Shown: in pieces, positions 18,814-27,154 of the stretch
Layout of the letters: each line of letters begins with the position of its first letter
How positions within the stretch are numbered: position 1 is the first letter of the stretch
Assembly: GCF_000485595.1 (NCBI RefSeq)
Contig: NW_014577190.1
Span: 519,267-547,584, forward strand
Length of the DNA stretch: 28,318 bases
Direction: 5' to 3'
DNA from: Priapulus caudatus
Taxonomy: Eukaryota > Priapulida > Priapulimorpha > Priapulimorphida > Priapulidae
The notes under the pieces: model-generated
The model's database searches: none
Told to the model about the DNA's origin: nothing
Seen by the model: the letters and a program-made list of their open reading frames with translations, nothing else
Position numbers and translations under genes: made by a program

Positions 18814-19948
18814 GACAAATACAGTAGTTTTTTTTATTTTATTTTTTATTTTTAAGAACCTTATTATATCAATCGGACGACAGCCTCTCACTACTCGTCG
18901 CTCTCATCGCCTTCATCTTGCCTTCTTCTTTTTTGTGAAATCATCTTCTCCATCTCCTCAGCGTTGGCTCCGTGCAGTCTGGCTTTGGTATTTTTGCTTA
19001 ACTTCGATGGCGCTCCAACATACATTCTGGCTCTGCTTCTAATGATGCCAATGGGCGTCTTGGTCGGATGGGCAGACGTCAAGTAATTCTCGCGTTTAAA
19101 TCCGTATATTTCAACTGCAGCCGTATTGGCAGCGGCATATAAGTCCGGGAACTTCGCGGACTGTAGGGGCGTCAACAGCTGAGGGTTTAATGACCGGGTG
19201 AACGGCCAAGTGGGCCCAGCCTTCTCCTTGATGTGAGCGTACAGACCCTGGAACCTCTCAGCATCTCCAAGCACGCTACTGATCGATATTGCTAAGTTAT
19301 TGCCATCGTGGATAAAACGGGCCATTTGTTCAATGGCGACCATGCCGGCATAGCCATAGACTAGGCGCATCTGAGAGACCAAGGCTGCCCTGATCGGATC
19401 TGCGGGGTCCTCCGTAAAGTCTAAGATGCTCTGAGCGACTGTCGAACGGGGCACTATGACCCCCAGTTCTGGGATAGCCACAAGCAGTTCCAGAATTAGG
19501 GGGCATAGGCTGAAGTTGCTTATCTCCACACCCTTCTGGTTCTGCAAAAGCATGGCCTGTGCCGTAGCCCACCTCTTGTTAATGTAGTCTTGGTTCCTGG
19601 TATTTATCGGCTTCGCCAAGTGGCACACAAAAGCAAACCCTATTTTGAGACACGCCTCCTTCTCGCCCTTTGTGGGCTCTTCTCTCGGAACCGTCTCATC
19701 GAGGGTCCAGTATTGTAACTTAACTGTTGGAAAGACTTTGTATATCGATGTCACTATGAGGGATCTGGTGGCTGATCTTCGTGCGTTGGGAGATTCGGTC
19801 TCGTCTTGCCTGACGATGTCGTAGTTCTCACGAGCGGCTTTGAAGTGTGAGAATACTCTTACGGTCTCAATCTCGGGCGCGATATCGACCAAATGGATCT
19901 TCAACATGACTGATTTCTAGAAGAGCTTACTTAAGACAAATCGAGGAG
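18814..19948 (-). mobile_element. Retroposed viral-mRNA insertion (EVE boundaries)
   Basis: On the - strand the ORF is followed, 37 nt after its stop codon, by a 26-nt A-rich tract (T-rich on the + strand, 18828-18853). Directly beyond it is gacaaatacagtag (18814-18827). At the other side, 27 nt upstream of the ATG, is gacaaatcgaggag (19935-19948), matching 11 of 14 positions. A poly(A)-like tail and a 14-nt direct repeat at exactly the expected places fit LINE-type target-primed insertion. Confidence 0.45.
18891..19907 (-). CDS. Endogenous bornavirus/nyamivirus-like nucleoprotein, intact
   Basis: An uninterrupted 338-codon ORF, ATG to TAG, with no frameshift. The central and C-terminal parts look like an RNA-virus nucleoprotein: a helical stretch LVYGYAGMVAIEQMARF (183-199), a GPTWPFTRSLNP segment (231-242) and FPDLYAAANTAAVE (253-266). 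Order and spacing recall the bornavirus N fold (Pfam BDV_P40 type) of Mononegavirales; this is recognition by eye, not a search. In viruses N coats genomic RNA. A basic KRRR (327-330) and acidic DEGDESDE end could act in nuclear targeting. No phospho-, matrix, glyco- or polymerase gene adjoins. The ORF stands alone in host DNA, followed by an A-rich tract, so I infer a captured viral mRNA. The intact frame suggests recent insertion or host use. Alternative: an unrelated host orphan gene. Confidence 0.62.
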   Translation of the reverse strand: MLKIHLVDIAPEIETVRVFSHFKAARENYDIVRQDETESPNARRSATRSLIVTSIYKVFPTVKLQYWTLDETVPREEPTKGEKEACLKIGFAFVCHLAKPINTRNQDYINKRWATAQAMLLQNQKGVEISNFSLCPLILELLVAIPELGVIVPRSTVAQSILDFTEDPADPIRAALVSQMRLVYGYAGMVAIEQMARFIHDGNNLAISISSVLGDAERFQGLYAHIKEKAGPTWPFTRSLNPQLLTPLQSAKFPDLYAAANTAAVEIYGFKRENYLTSAHPTKTPIGIIRSRARMYVGAPSKLSKNTKARLHGANAEEMEKMISQKRRRQDEGDESDE

Positions 19949-20404
19949 TATGACACGCGGGAAGACAATATCTCAGCACTACGCGGGAATACACTACGCA
20001 CTGTGGCCTGTGGGCCGTGGCACGAGTCACGACCCTGTAGCTGCGTAGCAGTACATGCACTGACGTAAACATAGACTGGTACGCTGCAGTTCGCTGCATG
20101 TCTATCGAGCTTGTGGCAATAGCTTGGAAACATTCTAGGCCTATTTTCACATTGACATGGATTCTTCCGCTCACTCAAGATAGATGAAATGATTATATTT
20201 TCATTTTCATTTTCACAATAAGTGCACGAAATTTAACGAAGTACAGCTTGTGATCTTCTATTTACATACCATATCGGATAAACACAAAAGTTTGCTTCTT
20301 TCATAGTTTGTCATAGTTATGTTATATGTCACGATAGATAGCAGCACTGGTCCGACAGTGATGCACGTGTGGTTCTGCCGCGGAAAAGACTACGCGGAAA
20401 ACCA
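19949..20404. other. Flank right of the viral insertion
   Basis: No recognised gene. It contains a short ttttca repeat (20196-20215). An 85-codon - strand frame (19917-20174) has no sign of being coding. Confidence 0.4.
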
Positions 20405-20597
20405 CGGGCACTCTGGCAGGGCGAGCCCACAATGTAGGGGTGGTCGGGTTGGGTATGGTTAGGGTTAGGGTTTAGGTTAGGTTTAGGGTTAGGGTTAGGG
20501 TTAGGGTTAGGGTCAGGGTTCAACTTAGGCCTACCTTACCCGACCCTACCCTACCCGACCACCCCTACACTGTGGGCTCGCCCTGCCAGAGTGCCCG
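20405..20597. repeat. Palindrome with 45-bp arms around telomeric repeats
   Basis: The left arm (20405-20449) and right arm (20553-20597) are reverse complements at 44 of 45 positions (cgggcactctggcagggcga...). The 103-nt spacer carries TTAGGG repeats and degenerate relatives on both strands. It may be a small foldback element or the scar of a telomere fusion or capture. Confidence 0.9.
20456..20520 (+). repeat. Interstitial telomeric repeat (TTAGGG)n
   Basis: About ten TTAGGG-type units, including four perfect consecutive copies and variants (tttagg, tcaggg). TTAGGG is the usual metazoan telomere unit. Unique DNA continues for 7.7 kb to the right, so this is not a chromosome end in this assembly. 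Confidence 0.9.
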
Positions 20598-20615
20598 GGG
20601 ATTAGTCTTACCCTT

Positions 20616-20820
20616 CTGCCGCACCCGGCAGTTAGATGCGATATGATATGACTACTAGGCACTTAGGATATGACTACTAGGCACTTCAAAAGAAACCTAA
20701 CCCTGAAGACCTAGCACGCGTAGAAAGCCTAAAGCTAACTACCAACGCTAACCTAACCCTGAAGTAAAAACGATAGTCTATCATATGCGATCTAACTGCC
20801 CGGTGTCGTCCTGCCGCAGG
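20616..20820. repeat. Second inverted repeat with degenerate telomere-like core
   Basis: The left arm (cccggcagttagatgcgatatga within 20616-20647) pairs with the right arm (tcatatgcgatctaactgcccgg within 20781-20803), with small gaps. Between them are a 22-bp tandem repeat (atatgactactaggcactt at 20646 and 20668) and two copies of aacctaaccctgaag. Confidence 0.7.
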
Positions 20821-20983
20821 ATTAAGTGCCTTTAGTTCCGAGTGCGTTCCTAGACGTAGTCCAGAACTTATCAGATTTGCACGTCGTCTAGGACGACAAC
20901 GGTGAATCTGTTTACACGGTAAAGTTTTGGGACGATACGTCCAGGACTGATATGAGAACAATATATGAGAACAATAATATACA

Positions 20984-22260
20984 TGTGTGTGTGTGTGTGT
21001 GTGTGTGTCGTTGTGTGTGTGTTGTGTGGTGTGTTGTGTGGTGTGTGGTGCGCCGTGCGCGCTGCCGTGTGTGTGTGCGTGTGGGCGTGTAGCGTGTGGG
21101 TGCGTTTACGTGGCGTGTACGTGTGCGGGTGTGCGGTGGTGTGTGTATGTGCGTGTGTGTCGGGGCTGTGTGCGCGTAGCGCCACACACACTCGGGCAGA
21201 CGCGCACGCAGCGATCGCCATGGTGTGTGTGTGCGTGGTTGTGCGTGCGTGGCGTGCGCGTGGCGTGCGTGCGTAGCGCACGCTCAGCGAGGAGAGGCGG
21301 CGCTGCTGCTGCGACAGTTTTACCAGTGGCTGGCTGTCGCATGGGCCACACACATCGACACACCACACAGGCCACACAGCGCGCGCGCGCGCACACCAAC
21401 ACAGACAAGCCGCGGGCAGCCGCAGCACGACACAGCGGCCGCGCACGCACGGCCAGGGTCGGTACCACGGACGCACGCGCACGCACACACGACCGCACAC
21501 ACAACACACACAAGGCACAGCCACACACATCACACCAATGCCCGGCGCGTCCGCGCGCGCGCGCACACAGACACCACCACAGCAGATCACACACCACACG
21601 TCACACACGCAGCACACGCACACAGCCGCACACACACCCACCACGCGCACACACACACACAGCCGCATCAGCATAGCACACAACACAAGCATCCACAGCA
21701 CGCGCGCGTGGCGGCACACAACACGGGGATAGCGCGCAAACGCACAGCAAGCCCCACGAAGCGCCACACACACACCCTACACACACAGCACACAGCACAC
21801 AACAGCACGGACGCGGCGCAGGCGCGTGCGCAACAACCAGAACCACACACACACAGACACACACACCCCGGCACGCGCCGCGCGCGGCACACACCACAGG
21901 TCCCACCCCGCCCGCGCGCAGACGACGCGACAGCTGGCCGCAAGCGCACACACATTCGTTCGGGCGCACACACACGAGCTCGCACGGGCAGCGCAACGCT
22001 AACACTGCATCCCGCGGCGCACACACACCACACACGCGCGCGCGCGCGCACGACAGACATCACACGGCACCACACAGATCACAGCACACACACGCACACA
22101 CACACACACCGACATATCACACACAGGCACATGACAGGTCACAGCGTGGGGCACGCACCGCGCGCGCGCGCACACACACGCGGCACGGGGACGGCACACC
22201 CCGCTCACACACACGACGCGCACACTCGCAGCATCGCACATACACCCACGCACAACCACA
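20984..22260. repeat. 1.28-kb alternating purine/pyrimidine DNA switching from GT-rich to CA-rich
   Basis: The + strand is GT/GC-rich from 20984 to about 21290, with a brief CA segment at 21181-21212. A central non-repetitive stretch follows (21290-21345), and then CA/CG-rich sequence runs to 22260. Long frames are open on both strands in several phases (His/Thr/Arg or Cys/Val/Arg rich), as expected for CA/GT repeats. It is not coding. Alternating CA/CG runs can adopt Z-DNA. Confidence 0.85.
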
Positions 22261-23160
22261 CTGGCAGGGAATATTGTTTAGTGGTAGAGTTGGTGGCAGT
22301 CCGCTAGTAATGATTCATCTCGTACAAACTGGTTCATCGCGAAGAGAGCGTTGACCCAGGTTAGCTCGTGACGCAACGGCAGGCGTGACCCCAATCTCGG
22401 CCCACCTGATTGTCGGGTTCTTGCGTCCTGGTTGTACGATGTCGGGAGTGAATTAGAACATGCCGCCGCGCCGTCCGGCGCCCCCCCCGCGCCTGTGCGA
22501 TCCGATATCGGCAGACGGTCATGAAAATTGTGTCGTTACGCCTGTTTTCACGGTGCGTTTTGGACCGTAATGGCGTCGTGACGGTACGTCTAGACGTACG
22601 TCCAAAAGCGCTGATCGTGTAAATAGGCCGTTAACGAGTACGGATACACAGTACTGGAGCGCTACGCCAAAAAGAAAATTGAATGGTGGCGGCCGCCGTA
22701 GCCAATGCAGTGCGGTACACTAAGAAATTGGGCTGTGGTGACACACCGTAGACTGGTGTAACGTTTAATACATCTAATAACGTCTCTATTCGTCTATATT
22801 ATAATATTGTGATTGGAGTTAATGTTATATCGATTTTCGCTGAATCGTTAGAAGGTCAAGTGTTTGAGTCTTCAAGTAGATTTTTGCTCTCATTACACGC
22901 GCTTGGTACTATTTATTTGTTAGCGATGCAACGAACGATTATGCACGCACCGTATCCAAGAGACCCAGTAGACAGACTATGCCAGATTACACACATAAAC
23001 ATGCACATGGCGTAACTGTGCAGCCACCCCGTGCGGCTATAGCGTGTGCTACAGTTTGTAGTTTAATTTATTCCTCAGTCTGTTGGACGGAGTTTTGTAG
23101 AGATGTTTGTTTTTTCTACGAAACAATAACTATTATATAATCGGGTATATATATTTAATC
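22261..23160. other. CpG-rich then AT-rich intergenic DNA with a small inverted repeat
   Basis: 22300-22720 is CpG-rich, with a C-run (ccccccccgcgcc) near 22480. An imperfect inverted repeat at 22533-22637 pairs gttacgcctgttttcacggt with the reverse complement of gtgtaaataggccgttaac, a MITE-like layout. No gene recognised. Confidence 0.4.
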
Positions 23161-24405
23161 TTTTTACTCAATACGCATTAATGACATTTATATGCTAAGG
23201 AACGGCTTATCACAAGTGCCTGGAGGCTTCAGGCACTTTACGGAGTTTTGCTTTGTTTCTCAGGTTCGGAAGTGCCCGGAGGGTCTAGGCTGGACTTGCT
23301 ATTCAGAGATTGGAACTGCAGTCCTTTTTTTAGGCTCTTAAATTGTTTGCTTGGGCCTTCGTGTTTTTGAATCAGGTGGAGGGATTCGGGCACGGTGAGG
23401 AATTATGGAAAATAAGGTAAAAGTACAGACGTTTGAATTTTTTGATATACTTCCAGTTGCTCAGCAAGTGAATATTGTCTCAACCGTATTTTTTGTTGTT
23501 TTGTTATTCATGAATCAAAGGCCTGGTTACACGTTAACGCCCCATGAGTCAATGACGGGACAGAGGCAAGAAGCAATGCTATTTTACTAATTCCATACTA
23601 ATACTATAGTTTTATTTTTAATAGGTATCACGAATATCACTTCGATTCAAAGCAGCAAGTGGATTTAACCTTTGTCAGGCTGGACACATAAATGGAGATG
23701 CCTTAGAAATGATTCTCTCGAAATTAGGCGAGAAACATTTGCATTGGCCTGTCTTTTAATCCGTCAAATTGTCGCTCTTCTTATGCTTGCAGATCCACTT
23801 CCGAGTCTATGACATCCGATCATCTCTATGTGTCTACTGTGATGGTGGTGTATTATTTACAAATTGCCATGTCTGTTTTATATCTGGTATTGTTTCATGC
23901 AGAAAAAGGGCAGAGATATACACGATCACCGAATCAAGTAGTTTTTTCCCTAACTTTTAAACTGTTAGCTTTCACAAGATTGTATATTGTATTAGTTTAC
24001 ATTGGATTATTATGATTACATATAATTAAACAATCAAATTGCAATACAGGTACAAGTCTTTGTTCTGTGTGCAGCAGCAGTCAGTGAGTCCACTGCACTC
24101 TTGTCATTGCGTCTTAATCGAATTTATTATTTGTAAACCTATACTATAACATGGCAACGCGTGAAAATTCTAGTACTATCATGCTCTGTGGGCAACTTGA
24201 AAAACGCTATATGCTGGAATATACATCTGAGAATATATTATGAAATGATTCCGGCGTACCGGCTTTGACATATTAGACCGCCATACTTTCTTGTGTGAAT
24301 TTATATTTAGTTGAGTTTACTGAATTTGGACTGCTCGATTGTCAATATATTAGCAGAATATATGCGGTTGCGGAGTTGATTACAGATGTATTATATTTCT
24401 GAAGA
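23161..24405 (+). repeat. Direct repeat, copy 1 (about 1245 bp)
   Basis: Matches 27155-28318 over its full length in the same orientation. Anchors are tttttactca, aattatggaaaataaggtaaaa, gatccacttccgagtctatg and a shared end near attacagatg. Two hydrophobic open frames (23405-23590 and 23809-24015) exist here but are broken in the other copy. Function unknown. Confidence 0.9.
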
Positions 24406-24710
24406 TTCTAGATACCTATAGACTACTGTCTTAGCTATTGGTCTCTGTGAATATTGAGTTTATTGACGCAGCGATTAGTCAATAGTTATATAGCAATAGT
24501 ATGCTTACCGTATCTCCCGTACTGGCTTGGAATATAAACAACCGAGCGATGCCATTTCGAGTAGGTTTTAACCGCTACATGTCGCCAGGGGTAGCACGAT
24601 TCGAGAACGCTCTAGCAAGCAGGGTAATACGAAGTGTCCAGTCTGTGTATCCGTTAGTCTGTGGTTTCTGCTGCATGCGTCTGTTGCTGGAAAAATATAT
24701 ACTAATATAC

Positions 24711-24741
<31 letters not shown>

Positions 24742-24766
24742 GTATACCTAATATATATATAATATA
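24406..24766. other. AT-rich spacer with (TA)n microsatellite
   Basis: Ends in TA repeats at 24701-24766 that form the target of the adjacent DNA transposon. Nothing else recognised. Confidence 0.5.
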
Positions 24767-25779
24767 GGGAGAACCCGGGTCGGGTAAAGCGGAACACGGG
24801 GCAAAGTGGACATTGTCTCAGCAGATCTATGTTGATGCCCATCTATCTGTGACTGTTTTCATTAGAAGCTCAGTTGATGATGCAGTCGTTTTTTTGATGG
24901 ATGCTCATTTTGCGATGAATTCAGCTTATGTACATTTTTATGGGCGGAAAGTCTGTTTTTTGTGTTTGAAGATAATTATTTCTTAAAAATGAATCATCTT
25001 GACTAAGTCACTGTGATCGTTGTCGAATTCTTCATTACGGTTTTGTTGAATCTAAAGGCTAGTGTGTGTCCATATGCGTGATATGACATTCTTTGCCGTG
25101 CGTTGTCTGTGCTAACAGCGTAATCGCCCATTGTCTAGGGTATACTATTCATGTGTTCGGGCAGATAGTGGATTGGAGCAAAGAGTGTGAACAGGGTTCC
25201 ACTTTGCGCCCGGCATATTTGATAGGCCTAAATGTTAGTCATTATTTATCAGTTTAGTTTATTATGATGCTGAATTTAGTACGTCTTCCAGTATGTAGGG
25301 TAGAGCCTATGCGTTCTGTCTTTGCATCATTTATACACCTAACTCGGTAACGATTGCATAGACTTTGGTCTTCCTGTAGACTTAATTATTGTATTAGCGT
25401 CCTTAATGGCATTTTTCTTGTCATATTTTTAGGCAAATGATAACGCAACTATGAATTTGATGTTGCAGAGTTAGACCCTCGAAGAGGACGGAACATTTTT
25501 GACACAATATACATGGAGTAAAATGACTTCCACCTTGCCCCATAACAGTGTTTCACTTTGGCCCCGCGGAGTGCTGGGGCAAAATGACATATTTATAAAT
25601 TTTAATTTGTGTATATTTCAATAAAGTCGTTTTTTATTAATTAATTTGTTTGTACCCCTGTTTAGTCTTCTTGTTCTAAGCAAAGGATTTACAGCCAACA
25701 TTTCCTTTGTCTCGCTCTTATCACGGCGTTTTGGCCAACAAAATTTCGTTTTGCTCCACTTTGCCCCGGGTTCCGCCTA
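24765..25779. mobile_element. Tc1/mariner-like nonautonomous element with GGGGCAAAGTGGA ends
   Basis: About 1011 bp (24767-25777) between TA dinucleotides. The left end has gggagaacccggg and then gcggaacacggggcaaagtg. The right end is the reverse complement of ggcggaacccggggcaaagt. Internal relatives (actttgcgcccgg, ccttgcccca, ggggcaaaatgaca) recur. The TA target and these ends suggest a Tc1/mariner (pogo-like) MITE. No transposase ORF. Confidence 0.6.
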
Positions 25780-25950
25780 TATTAATAATATATATGTATA
25801 CTAATATCCTGTAATATATGATATATATATTATAATGATAATATATAGTGTATACTAAATACTTGTATAACTGTAAAAAAAAATAAAAATAAAAAAAAGA
25901 AGAAAACAACACAAAATGTGTTATCTTACATTTGGTTCGTATGTAGTATG

Positions 25951-26228
25951 TATGTATCCAGGGCGCGTACGCGCACGGGTGGGGGCCAGCAGGGCAGTCT
26001 GCCCCGCCTATAGATTTTCAGAGTATGTTCCTTTTAATGGGGACGAGAATACTGTACACTTTTAGAAAAAAAATAGAAATGTGACAAAATTAAGGTTATC
26101 TTAAATCATCAAAGAAATATTACTTTAAATAAAGAAATGTGAAATTGCGAAACTTTAGGGCACAGGGGGCATGGGGAGTACCATTGCCCCCCTACAGAAA
26201 ATTTCCTGCGTACGGCCTTGTATGTATC
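25951..26228. mobile_element. 262-bp hAT MITE with perfect 8-bp target duplication
   Basis: The element spans 25959-26220 between identical tatgtatc 8-mers (25951-25958, 26221-26228). The left end is cagggcgcgtacgcgcac. The right end is the reverse complement of caaggccgtacgcaggaaat. Both ends carry a GTACGC core, followed inside by G-rich 'ggggg' motifs. Confidence 0.78.
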
Positions 26229-26236
26229 GTACTCTA

Positions 26237-26775
26237 TGGCCGGCCAAACCGCCCAAGCGATCTCGCTGCAATTTTCAGAGGGCGATTTCCTATACCCGGG
26301 GAGTGTTCCTAGACGAAAAAAAATTCGTCAAAACGTGAAACCCACCGAAAAATCCGTCAAAAATCCGTGAATTCGTGAAACTTCAGACAATGTCAGCACT
26401 CACTGTACAGTGCTGCCACACACAGAAAAATCGATGAGTATTTATTTCCCTCCGACACCTCATCAGCTGCTGGTATTGTGAAACCGAAACCAATACTAAA
26501 ACAGAGCAGAACCACGAGCAATTCAGAGGGTAGCACTGCTGACCGTAGCACGATATATGACTCAATCATTTCAATTACTACTATAGCAATGGAATTATCG
26601 ATGAAATGGGATGGTATGGCATGGGATGCGATATGGGATGAGATGGGATGCCATTGAATACGATTGATGGATGGATGCATGGATAGATAGATAGTTAGAT
26701 TTGTTGGCGTATTTTCCTTTCAACCAACTCAGTAACATCACTGTTGGCCCCGGGCAACGCCGGGTATCCCGCTAG
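26237..26775 (+). mobile_element. Helitron fragment with 3' terminus
   Basis: Ends in ccccgggcaacgccgggtat followed by cccgCTAG and a host T at 26776. A short GC hairpin just before CTAG-T is the standard Helitron 3' end. The left part (ggccaaaccgcccaagcgat, tcagagggcgatttcctata) resembles Helitron-associated sequence, from memory. ATGG/ATAG microsatellites lie at 26606-26695. The 5' TC end was not identified, and no Rep/helicase ORF is present. Confidence 0.6.
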
Positions 26776-27154
26776 TACTTGTATACATGTGTATATTGCT
26801 CTCAGGGTCTGTGGTTCTGCTGAGTAAACGTACTTGCCACCATAGGCATAGATATATACAACACATGTGTTGTATATATCTATGTTGTCACATATTCTAC
26901 GAGTTCTTTATCTGATTGCGTATCCGTAGTACGAAACTACGACACGGACATCATTGAGTGTACTGTGTACCAGTTGTATAGTTAATAATTATATCACTTA
27001 GGACAGTGTTAATATTATTACGAACGTGACAACTTAGCTGAGATATCAACGTGCTCATTTTCTACACTGTAATGGCGGAATTGGCGGGAATACCGTTTCC
27101 TAGAATGGACTGGTCTTCACCTGATGCGCCGTAAGCATTCAAGAAATTCAATAT
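26776..27154. other. Spacer containing a perfect 38-nt palindrome
   Basis: The palindrome at 26847-26884 is exact (19-nt arms beginning catagatatatacaacaca, no loop). No other feature is seen before the second direct repeat. Confidence 0.7.

Noticed and set aside
19917-20174. 85-codon frame upstream of the viral-like ORF, considered as a second viral gene
   Set aside because: It lies upstream of the nucleoprotein, where no additional mononegavirus gene would be expected, has no viral resemblance, and most of it lies outside the inferred insertion boundary.
20456-20520. TTAGGG run considered as a chromosome end
   Set aside because: Too short and followed by 7.7 kb of other sequence; interstitial.
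21225-22307. 360-codon + strand frame (His/Thr/Arg-rich) and overlapping long frames on both strands
   Set aside because: They arise from CA/GT repeats, which lack stop codons in several phases. Composition is purely repeat-driven and there is no domain.
23405-24015. Two hydrophobic frames (23405-23590, 23809-24015), considered as a membrane protein gene
   Set aside because: AT-rich DNA readily yields such frames. They are broken by indels in the second copy, and no splice-linked chain or known family is visible.
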